NCBI GenBank assembly: GCA_003444615.1
Contig: DLUN01000160.1
Coordinates: forward strand, 1 to 6,215
Direction of reading: 5' to 3'
Origin: Syntrophomonas sp.
GTDB lineage: Bacteria > Bacillota > Syntrophomonadia > Syntrophomonadales > Syntrophomonadaceae
DNA length: 6,215 nucleotides
Shown here piece by piece: positions 1-4,926 of the stretch. Both the position numbers and the translations under genes were made by a program. The notes beneath the pieces were generated by a model. That model was not told the origin of the DNA. It saw nothing but the letters and a program-made list of their open reading frames with translations, and made no database searches. Positions within the stretch are counted from its first letter, which is position 1. Every line of letters begins with the position of its first letter.

Positions 1-18
1 GACAAAGAAATATTGTCC

Positions 19-36
19 AGGGTGTGTACGCGCCCT
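19..36 (-). terminator. Hairpin downstream of the thiY-like gene, possible weak terminator
   Basis: A seven-pair stem (AGGGTGT with GCGCCCT on the plus strand, two G-U pairs when written as RNA) closes a GTAC loop. On the minus strand it lies about 45 bases after the thiY-like stop codon and is followed by a T-rich but interrupted stretch (ATATTTCTTT). On the plus strand a short TTTT run follows a few bases later. It could be a weak or bidirectional terminator, or an intercistronic hairpin if the operon continues past the left edge. The lack of a clean T run keeps confidence low. Confidence 0.3.
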
Positions 37-80
37 AGGGTTTTGCTGACTCTGTGAATTTGCAGGTACCCCATTTACAT

Positions 81-1076
81 TTACTCCTGTTCCGGTAAAA
101 ACTGATTGGTAAAAGCCTTTTCCACATCTATGTTCTGTTCAATAAGTTGATGGGCAAACATGAAGTCAGCATATGCTTTCCATACACTGGATTTCATTTC
201 CCCCCAGCGGGGAGCATCAGCTTGGTACTCTCCTGCCAGGTATACTTGACTGGCGGTGACCAACTCAGGGTCTAATTCCGGCACAGTATTGAGGAGGATC
301 TCCGCAGCTTCTTCAGGATTGTCTATGGCATACTGGTAACCGCGGGCAGTGGCTTGCATGAATTTTTCTATTAACTGCGGGTTTTCCTTTATTTTGTCTT
401 CACTGGCTATAATAACAGGGGTATAAAAGTCCAAAGCCGGGTGTTTATCCCGCATCTTTATAAAGTTCAGATCCACATTTCTAAGCTGGGCTTCAATGCC
501 AGTCCATCCCCAGTAAATCATGGCAAAATCCACATCCCGTTCAATGCTGGTAAAGAAATCGCTGCTGCCAATGTTGAGGATGTTTACTTGGGAAAAATCA
601 GCTTCCTCCTGGTCCATAACGGCTTTGATTGTAGCCTCTTCAGCGGGGGAACCCCAGCCTCCGTAAGTTTTGCCTTCAAAATCCCGGGGGGTTTTAATGT
701 CTTTGCTGACCGGAGAAGCAAACCCCGAAGTATTATGCTGTATTACCGCAGCAATAGCAACTACGGGTAGGTTTTGCGAACGAGCCACAGTTACTTCTTC
801 CTGGTAGCTGATACCGAAATCGCCCTGGCCAGCGGCTATCAGCTGAGAGGCTCCTCCTTCACTGGGCTGAATAATTTCCACCGCCAGCCCTTCTTTTTCA
901 TAGTATCCCAGGTCCCGGGCTACGTATAAGCCGGTGTGATTAGTGTTGGGAAACCAATCCAAAACCACGGTTACTTTGGTTAAGTCCGGCGTTTCGCTTT
1001 GCTCTTGACTATGACATCCGCTCAGGCCAAAAGCCACCAGCATAGATATCACAACCAGTACCACCATTTTACGCAT
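81..1076 (-). CDS. thiY: ABC transporter substrate-binding lipoprotein, ThiY / NMT1-THI5-like
   Basis: Extracellular binding component of an ABC importer, most likely for a thiamine pyrimidine precursor (the family includes ThiY, which binds formylaminopyrimidine) or a related compound. The 331-residue product opens with a lipoprotein signal peptide: MRKM, a hydrophobic core, then lipobox LSGC with Cys21 as the lipid anchor. The mature part starts with the family signature VTVVLDWFPNTNHTGLYVA (about residues 35-53), followed by GGASQLIAAGQGDFGISY (about 74-91), which forms part of the ligand cleft in this fold. I chose the ATG at 1076 because GGGAGG sits 8 bases upstream and the signal peptide begins there; the reading frame stays open 28 codons further, but those residues overlap the permease gene and do not look like a leader. 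It is the third gene of the riboswitch-controlled operon, 19 bases after the permease stop. The exact ligand is inferred from family and riboswitch context. Confidence 0.93.
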   Translation of the reverse strand: MRKMVVLVVISMLVAFGLSGCHSQEQSETPDLTKVTVVLDWFPNTNHTGLYVARDLGYYEKEGLAVEIIQPSEGGASQLIAAGQGDFGISYQEEVTVARSQNLPVVAIAAVIQHNTSGFASPVSKDIKTPRDFEGKTYGGWGSPAEEATIKAVMDQEEADFSQVNILNIGSSDFFTSIERDVDFAMIYWGWTGIEAQLRNVDLNFIKMRDKHPALDFYTPVIIASEDKIKENPQLIEKFMQATARGYQYAIDNPEEAAEILLNTVPELDPELVTASQVYLAGEYQADAPRWGEMKSSVWKAYADFMFAHQLIEQNIDVEKAFTNQFLPEQE

Positions 1077-1084
1077 TTGATAAA

Positions 1085-1090
1085 CCTCCC
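1085..1090 (-). promoter_or_regulatory. Ribosome binding site deciding the thiY-like start
   Basis: GGGAGG read on the minus strand lies 8 bases before the ATG at 1076. No comparable site precedes the longer in-frame start at 1160, so this fixes the start of the lipoprotein precursor. It lies in the short gap between the permease stop and the binding-protein start. Confidence 0.85.
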
Positions 1091-1095
1091 TGATA

Positions 1096-1878
1096 TTAGT
1101 TCCATTCTTCTTCCGGCAGGTTTTCCCGATTCCAGGGTACCAGCCAGTATTCCAGACCATCCGTGCACTTAACTAAAAGATAGCTGATCAGGCAGATTAC
1201 CAAGACAGCTGCCAAAACCTCATCGATAGCAAAGGCTTTTTGCTTGATGGTCATAAAATACCCCAATCCTCGCTGAGCTCCCACCCACTCACTGATTACA
1301 GCTGCCATCAAACTGTAGGTGGCGGAGATGCGTATCCCGGTAAAAAACGAAGGCAGCGCAGCAGGAATTTTCACCATGAAAAAGGTAGCCAGAGGGGAAG
1401 CTCCCATGGAGTGAAACAGGCTGAGCTGATCAGGATCAACATCGTCCAGACCATTGAGCAGATTAATGACAATGGGGAAGAAACACACCAGAACCACGAT
1501 GACTATTTTCGGAGCTATACCCCAACCCAGCCAGAGGGGCAGCAGAATGGCCAGAATCACCAAAGGAATGGTCTGAGACAGAATCAAGAGGGGATAAATC
1601 ATGCCATACAGCCAATCCAGATTATGCAAAAGCATGGCTATCAAGAAGGCTATGGCGATAGCCAGCAGCAATCCGCCTAAAGCTTCCCCCAGGGTTACTC
1701 CGGTGTGATACAGGAGCAGACTCCTTATATGATATCCGGCAGATAAAACCTGGCTGGGGGCCGGCAAAATAAAGTCGGGAACCTGAAAAATGCGTACAGA
1801 CGCTTCCCAGATCAATAGTAAGCCGGTTATCGACAAGTAGGGTGCTAGTTGTTCAGCGGTAGGGGTGGGTTTTTTCAT
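1096..1878 (-). CDS. thiX: ABC transporter permease, ThiX / BPD inner-membrane family
   Basis: Membrane-spanning subunit of the importer served by the neighbouring ThiY-like lipoprotein. The 260-residue protein has the SsuC/TauC-like pattern: an N-terminal segment near residues 14-28, LPAPSQV at 38-44 (a common motif of this permease group), hydrophobic helices near 64-85, 96-118, 123-143, 185-198 and 220-238, and the cytoplasmic EAA loop HSMGASPLATFFMVKIPAALP (156-176) that docks the ATPase. The tail is acidic (LPEEEWN). The ATG has GGAG 9 bases upstream, and the gene starts inside the end of the thiamine-binding protein gene with a 26-base overlap, which suggests translational coupling. The name thiX rests on the TPP riboswitch and the ThiY-type partner; on sequence alone it could be any nitrate/sulfonate/pyrimidine-type permease. 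Confidence 0.9.
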   Translation of the reverse strand: MKKPTPTAEQLAPYLSITGLLLIWEASVRIFQVPDFILPAPSQVLSAGYHIRSLLLYHTGVTLGEALGGLLLAIAIAFLIAMLLHNLDWLYGMIYPLLILSQTIPLVILAILLPLWLGWGIAPKIVIVVLVCFFPIVINLLNGLDDVDPDQLSLFHSMGASPLATFFMVKIPAALPSFFTGIRISATYSLMAAVISEWVGAQRGLGYFMTIKQKAFAIDEVLAAVLVICLISYLLVKCTDGLEYWLVPWNRENLPEEEWN

Positions 1879-2140
1879 CCATAGTCACTCCGTCCGGTTT
1901 ATAATCAATCTTAATAACTGATATTACGCGGCTGGCACCGCCCTGAACGCACACCTGCTGGGCCTTTTTCACCATATCCAGCAGAGTGTCCAGCTCACCT
2001 TCAATGGTAGTTTCCATGGGGCCTACTATGTATTTCAGACCGGATGTCTGAATCATTTGGATGACTTGATCTACCAGAGGATAGATCTTTTCTTCTTTCA
2101 CCACTGGCAGGATTTGCAGGCTTAAATTGGCAACCGGCAC
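1853..2140 (-). CDS. Thiamine-binding protein, MTH1187/YkoF family (DUF77)
   Basis: A 95-residue cytoplasmic protein of the MTH1187 family, small ferredoxin-like proteins, several of which bind thiamine or hydroxymethylpyrimidine-type ligands. The family signature is visible as GLKYIVGPMETTIEGE (residues 34-49), followed by a helix (DTLLDMVKKAQQ) and the strand RVISVIKIDY (71-80). The start is GTG: GGGAGGG lies 7 bases upstream, and the nearby ATG inside the leader is out of frame. It is the first gene after the TPP riboswitch and terminator, and its end overlaps the permease start by 26 bases. Its job in the operon may be binding or buffering of the imported thiamine-type compound; that role is inference. 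The length matches the family's usual size of about 95-100 residues. Confidence 0.88.
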   Translation of the reverse strand: MPVANLSLQILPVVKEEKIYPLVDQVIQMIQTSGLKYIVGPMETTIEGELDTLLDMVKKAQQVCVQGGASRVISVIKIDYKPDGVTMDEKTHPYR

Positions 2141-2156
2141 AACTCATCCCTCCCGT

Positions 2157-2195
2157 AAAAAAATAACTGCTTACACCATGAAATGGATAAGCAGT
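2157..2195 (-). terminator. Riboswitch-controlled intrinsic terminator
   Basis: On the minus strand, ACTGCTTA (2195-2188) pairs with TAAGCAGT (2173-2166); after a small internal loop, CCAT pairs with ATGG around a 3-base loop. The stem is followed by TA and then seven T residues. It lies between the TPP aptamer and the first gene, and its T run ends only 2 bases before the GGGAGGG ribosome binding site. This is the expected layout for TPP-induced transcription termination. I could not find a convincing antiterminator pairing by eye. Confidence 0.85.
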
Positions 2196-2211
2196 CGCAG
2201 TCATCGTAATT

Positions 2212-2298
2212 TGGTTCCTACGCTGGCATTACCCAGATCAGGTTCCAGGGTCAGGACAATACAGTCCACTCTCAGCCGGATTCTTCCAGCTCCCCTTT
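2212..2298 (-). ncRNA. TPP riboswitch aptamer (THI element)
   Basis: Read on the minus strand, the stretch carries the hallmark core of the TPP aptamer: GGCTGAGAG (2277-2269) and, further 3', CTGATCTGGGTAATGCCAG followed by CGTAGGAA. Local helices fit the family: P3 as GCTGG with CCGGC, a variable P3a hairpin GGAC/GTCC, P2 as GGG with CCC, and P5 as CTGG with CCAG. The outer P1 helix is AT-rich and not clear by eye. It lies 3' of a strong promoter and 5' of an intrinsic terminator, so high thiamine pyrophosphate should stop transcription of the thiamine-binding protein, permease and binding-protein genes. Confidence 0.97.
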
Positions 2299-2305
2299 TT
2301 TTAGT

Positions 2306-2335
2306 TAACAGTATTATATGTAACAGTATTATATG
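2306..2335. repeat. Perfect 15-base tandem duplication containing the -10 box
   Basis: TAACAGTATTATATG occurs twice head to tail with no mismatch. Read on the minus strand, each copy contains a perfect TATAAT. Only the copy nearer 2335 stands at a usable distance from the TTGACC -35 box; the other lies in or next to the transcript start. This looks like a recent slippage duplication. Confidence 0.95.
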
Positions 2336-2357
2336 CACATGGCTGCTAACTGGTCAA
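2328..2357 (-). promoter_or_regulatory. Sigma-A-type promoter of the thiamine operon
   Basis: On the minus strand, -35 TTGACC (2357-2352) is separated by 18 bases from -10 TATAAT (2333-2328). Transcription would start near 2321, about 25 bases before the TPP aptamer. The near-consensus boxes, and the position just upstream of a clear riboswitch, support the call. Confidence 0.8.
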
Positions 2358-2399
2358 ATCAAATTTGGCAATCATGTCCATAGGAAAAATAAATCATAC

Positions 2400-2429
2400 T
2401 TGTTGAAACCCAGCAGTTTATGCTACACT
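2400..2429 (+). promoter_or_regulatory. Candidate promoter of the trpB2 gene
   Basis: TTGTTG (2400-2405) precedes TACACT (2424-2429) by 18 bases, and TGC directly before TACACT makes an extended -10 element. The start site would be near 2436, some 50 bases before the trpB2 ATG. An alternative reading uses TTGAAA as the -35 with a different, weaker -10. No T-box, TRAP-type repeats or leader peptide are visible in the short leader. Confidence 0.5.
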
Positions 2430-2484
2430 AAACCACAAGCTTTGATGAGCTTAGCTGAGATCAGAATGAGAGGAGAACGATGAG

Positions 2485-3846
2485 ATGAGTAGAGAAGAAC
2501 TCACCAAAATCATGCTGCCTGAGGACAAAATGCCCAAATTCTGGTATAATATTCAGGCAGATATGCCCAACCTTCCGGCACCCGGACTGCATCCCCAAAC
2601 CAAACAACCATTAACCCCGGCTGATTTAGAGCCTATTTTTGCCCGGGAATTGATTGCCCAGGAAGTTTCCACCGAAAGATTCATTGAAATTCCTGAGGAA
2701 GTGCACCGGCTTTACAAACAATACCGGCCTTCGCCCTTGTTCCGAGCCCGACAGCTGGAAAAAGCCCTGGATACACCCTGTCGTATTTACTACAAATATG
2801 AAGGGGTCAGCCCGGTAGGAAGCCATAAGCTGAACTCCGCTTTGCCCCAGGCTTATTTTAACAAAGTACAAGGGATTAAGCGCCTCACCACTGAAACCGG
2901 CGCTGGACAATGGGGAACCGCTTTGTCATTGGCATGCAAGCATTTTGGCCTTGAGGCCATGGTATATATGGTGAAAATAAGTTTTACGCAAAAACCATAT
3001 CGCCGCTCCATTATGGAGTTGTACGGCGGAACTTGTGTGGCCAGTCCCAGTAACTTAACGGAAAGCGGGCGCCGGGAACTAGAAAGGGATCCTAACACCC
3101 CAGGAACCTTGGCTATGGCCATCAGTGAAGCAGTTGAAGATGCAGCCCAGCGCGATGACACCAATTATTCACTAGGGAGCGTCTTAAATCACGTTTGCAT
3201 TCACCAGTCCATTATAGGTCAGGAAGCTCGTCTCCAGTTAGAAATGGTTGATGACTATCCTGATATCGTTATCGGCTGTTGTGGAGGCGGCAGTAATTTT
3301 GCCGGGATAGCTTTTCCATTTATACCCGACAAATTAGCGGGTAATAATATACGTTTGGTGGCAGTTGAACCTGCTGCCTGTCCGACTTTGACCAAAGGTG
3401 TATTCGCTTATGATTATGGTGATGCTGCCGGGTTAGTGCCTATTCTGAAAATGTACACCCTAGGGCACAACTTTACTCCTTCTGGTATCCATGCCGGCGG
3501 ACTCCGCTACCATGGGGAATCCCCGTTAGTCAGTCAGCTTTACCATGATGGCCTGTTGGAAGCCGTAGCTGTTAAACAAAGCGCTACCTTTGCAGCAGCT
3601 ATGCTGTTTGCCCAGACAGAAAGCATTGTACCTGCTCCTGAATCGGCTCATGCTATTCGGGCGGCGGTAGACGAAGCCCTAAAGGCTAAAGAGGAAGGGG
3701 TCTCCCGTACCATATTGTTCAACTTAAGCGGCCACGGTCACCTGGATCTATTCTCCTATGACCGCTACCTAACAGGAGAAATCGAAGATATAGAGTTCTC
3801 CGATGAAGATTTACAGGAAAGCCTGCAGTGCTTACCTCAGGTATAG
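2485..3846 (+). CDS. trpB2: Tryptophan synthase beta chain, TrpB2 class
   Basis: PLP enzyme that condenses indole with serine to give tryptophan. The 453-residue length, the long N-terminal extension and GSHKLN around the PLP lysine mark the TrpB2 subclass rather than TrpB1 (about 400 residues, AHKIN). Visible active-site features are Lys115 in SHKLN (Schiff base), Glu137 in ETGAGQWG (the same 22-residue spacing as Lys87-Glu109 of the Salmonella enzyme), the cofactor phosphate loop GGGSN (267-271), and Ser415 in LSGHGH near the pyridine nitrogen. The ATG has AGGAG 9 bases upstream; a two-codon ORF starts at 2480 and overlaps it. No trpA or other trp gene is next to it. It is transcribed alone, divergently from the thiamine operon, and ends in its own terminator. 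TrpB2 enzymes are often proposed to rescue free indole; that role is inference here. Confidence 0.96.
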   Translation: MSREELTKIMLPEDKMPKFWYNIQADMPNLPAPGLHPQTKQPLTPADLEPIFARELIAQEVSTERFIEIPEEVHRLYKQYRPSPLFRARQLEKALDTPCRIYYKYEGVSPVGSHKLNSALPQAYFNKVQGIKRLTTETGAGQWGTALSLACKHFGLEAMVYMVKISFTQKPYRRSIMELYGGTCVASPSNLTESGRRELERDPNTPGTLAMAISEAVEDAAQRDDTNYSLGSVLNHVCIHQSIIGQEARLQLEMVDDYPDIVIGCCGGGSNFAGIAFPFIPDKLAGNNIRLVAVEPAACPTLTKGVFAYDYGDAAGLVPILKMYTLGHNFTPSGIHAGGLRYHGESPLVSQLYHDGLLEAVAVKQSATFAAAMLFAQTESIVPAPESAHAIRAAVDEALKAKEEGVSRTILFNLSGHGHLDLFSYDRYLTGEIEDIEFSDEDLQESLQCLPQV

Positions 3847-3860
3847 AGTAAAGAATACGG

Positions 3861-3887
3861 CCCTGGCTCTCCAGCCAGGGTTTTTTT
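3861..3887 (+). terminator. Intrinsic terminator of trpB2
   Basis: A perfect 8-pair stem (CCCTGGCT with AGCCAGGG) around a CTCC loop is followed directly by seven T residues, starting 14 bases after the trpB2 stop codon. It ends the trpB2 transcript and separates it from the trmK operon. Confidence 0.95.
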
Positions 3888-3895
3888 ATGGGTAT

Positions 3896-3925
3896 TTGCA
3901 TTCGCCAGCATCTTCCATGTATGAT
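3896..3925 (+). promoter_or_regulatory. Candidate promoter of the trmK-nif3 operon
   Basis: TTGCAT (3896-3901) and TATGAT (3920-3925) are 18 bases apart, a fair match to the housekeeping sigma consensus, and lie just after the trpB2 terminator. Transcription would begin near 3932, which gives trmK a leader of about 290 bases that contains the whole GC-rich inverted-repeat element. Other promoters inside the element are not excluded. Confidence 0.5.
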
Positions 3926-3982
3926 GATATCAGCAATTATCACCCGTAAAACAGGTCACAATCAATTGAAAACATTGCCGAT

Positions 3983-4204
3983 CGGCTTAAGCAGGAGTAT
4001 CAGACAGGCGAGTGACGGACGACGAGCCGTTGTAACACACGGCGAAACTGAGGGCTGTGAAGGGTCGCTCGAAACAGAGTTTTACGCAGCGAGGAATGAG
4101 GGCATGGATGCCGAATTCCAAGCGGTCCGCTGCGCACCGAAGCAAGCCAATGTGTTGCAGGCGAGGAGTCTTGGAGCGAGCTGGCTAATACTCCTGCAAA
4201 GCCG
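3983..4204. repeat. GC-rich structured element bounded by inverted repeats (MITE-like or leader RNA)
   Basis: This is the only long stretch without a recognisable gene. Its ends form an inverted repeat: CGGCTT-AA-GCAGGAGTAT on the left against ATACTCCTGC-A-AAGCCG on the right, 16 pairs interrupted by one small bulge, with further broken pairing inward (CAG with CTG). Inside are a hairpin GCCGT/ACGGC (4026-4043), an 11-pair interrupted hairpin at 4065-4092, a short stem GGCA/TGCC (4101-4112), and CGGT/ACCG (4123-4139). The motif GCGAG occurs four times. GC is 58% between the inner repeats (3991-4197), against 40% in the preceding 103 bases. No T run follows the outer stem, so it is not a terminator. 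It may be a small non-autonomous mobile or intergenic repeat, or a structured RNA leader of trmK. I recognise no known RNA family. Confidence 0.6.
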
Positions 4205-4224
4205 TGTTAGCGCCGACATAGAGA

Positions 4225-4926
4225 TTGCCACTGGCAGGAGGGATTGGTCTGGAACGCTTAAAAGCTATCGCCCAGTTGGTGAAACCGGGACAGCCTGTAG
4301 CTGATATCGGGGCCGACCATGCTCTCCTGGCCATCTATCTAATCAATAAGAAAATTGCTCCTCGTGTGATAGCTATCGAACTGGGGGAAGGACCGTACCA
4401 GCGTTTGCGTAAGGCGGTGGAAAGCAGTCCTTATGCCGATAGTATTTTGGTGCGAAAAGGAGATGGCTTGCAGCCTTTAGAGCCCGGTGAAGCCTACAGT
4501 GTAGTAATGGCCGGTATGGGCGGAGATACTATGGTTCAGGTTCTCGGCAATGATTGGGACAAAGCCAGCAGTTTTGCTCGCTTTGTTTTACAGCCTATGA
4601 GTCGTCCCGCTGCATTACGCTTAGCATTGGCCCAGCAGGGATGGCAACTGGTAAACGAGACACTGGTCCGGCAAAACCGGTACTTTTATAGCATTATAGT
4701 GGCAGTACCAGGAACTCACCCCTATAACCTGTCTCCTTTGGAACTGGATGCCGGGCCTATCCTGCTGCGGCAAACCGGTGCAGTTGCCCAGGCTTATCGA
4801 GAGCACTTACGGGGAAAATATCAACGGATGCATAGCAGTCTGTTGCGGAGCAAAACCAGCCACGCCCGTCTATTATTGAAGGAAGTTGAAGATAAGTTAA
4901 AAGAACTGGAGGTGTATTGGCCATGA
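4225..4926 (+). CDS. trmK: tRNA (adenine(22)-N1)-methyltransferase, TrmK family
   Basis: SAM-dependent enzyme that methylates N1 of A22 in tRNA (YqfN/TrmK in Bacillus). With the TTG start shown, the product is 233 residues, close to the roughly 230-240 of the family. The Rossmann SAM-binding motif is VADIGADHALL (25-35), followed by an acidic strand end IELGEGPYQRL (51-61), RKGDGLQPL (78-85), the catalytic-loop region AGMGGDTM (96-103), and LQPMSRPAALRLAL with GW (122-140). A charged, probably coiled-coil C-terminal helical part covers about 185-230. The start is uncertain: no in-frame ATG or GTG precedes the conserved RLKAIAQLV. TTG at 4225 has no good ribosome binding site, whereas AGGAGGG at 4236-4242 is 6 bases before an in-frame CTG at 4249. 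The gene is coupled to nif3 by a 4-base ATGA overlap. Confidence 0.9.
   Translation: MPLAGGIGLERLKAIAQLVKPGQPVADIGADHALLAIYLINKKIAPRVIAIELGEGPYQRLRKAVESSPYADSILVRKGDGLQPLEPGEAYSVVMAGMGGDTMVQVLGNDWDKASSFARFVLQPMSRPAALRLALAQQGWQLVNETLVRQNRYFYSIIVAVPGTHPYNLSPLELDAGPILLRQTGAVAQAYREHLRGKYQRMHSSLLRSKTSHARLLLKEVEDKLKELEVYWP
4236..4242 (+). promoter_or_regulatory. Ribosome binding site inside the trmK 5' end
   Basis: AGGAGGG is a near-perfect ribosome binding site, yet no ATG, GTG or in-frame TTG stands at the right distance. In frame, 6 bases downstream, is CTG at 4249, giving a product starting MERLKAIAQ (225 residues). A TTG at 4244 is out of frame and too close. This suggests either a CTG start or an altered 5' end. 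Confidence 0.6.
4908..4913 (+). promoter_or_regulatory. Ribosome binding site deciding the nif3 start
   Basis: GGAGGT lies 9 bases before the ATG at 4923 but only 3 bases before the in-frame TTG at 4917, so the ATG is the better start. The site lies within the last codons of trmK. Confidence 0.85.

Noticed and set aside
441..770. 109-codon plus-strand reading frame opposite the thiY-like gene
   Set aside because: It lies wholly within a clearly coding gene on the other strand and shows no family signature or start signal.
1240..1680. 146-codon plus-strand reading frame opposite the permease gene
   Set aside because: The sequence is Q/H/N-rich as expected from the antisense of a membrane protein gene, with no ribosome binding site or recognisable domain.
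2306..2335. Tandem repeat as a CRISPR fragment
   Set aside because: The two units are only 15 bases and directly adjacent without spacers; the TATAAT content and position fit a promoter duplication.
2127..2483. 118-codon plus-strand reading frame across the riboswitch and promoter region
   Set aside because: It covers the reverse complement of the terminator and TPP aptamer and the trpB2 promoter, so it is a shadow of regulatory sequence.
2480..2488. Two-codon ORF (ATG AGA TGA) overlapping the trpB2 start
   Set aside because: Its distance to AGGAG is short (4 bases) and it is too small to be a leader peptide; most likely chance.
3950..4015. Short in-frame stretch reading IENIADRLKQEYQTGE before a stop, looking like a protein C-terminus
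   Set aside because: A stop codon lies just upstream at 3947, there is no start codon or ribosome binding site, and the piece is too short to assign to a gene remnant.
3983..4204. The inverted-repeat element as a transcription terminator or rRNA/tRNA fragment
   Set aside because: The outer stem is not followed by a T run, and I see no conserved rRNA motif, no tRNA cloverleaf and no CCA end.
3888..4304. Open reading frame of 138 codons on the plus strand through the leader element
   Set aside because: It starts in the T run of the trpB2 terminator, has no ribosome binding site, is low in hydrophobic pattern, crosses the hairpin-rich element and runs into trmK in another frame. It resembles chance translation of a GC-rich repeat.
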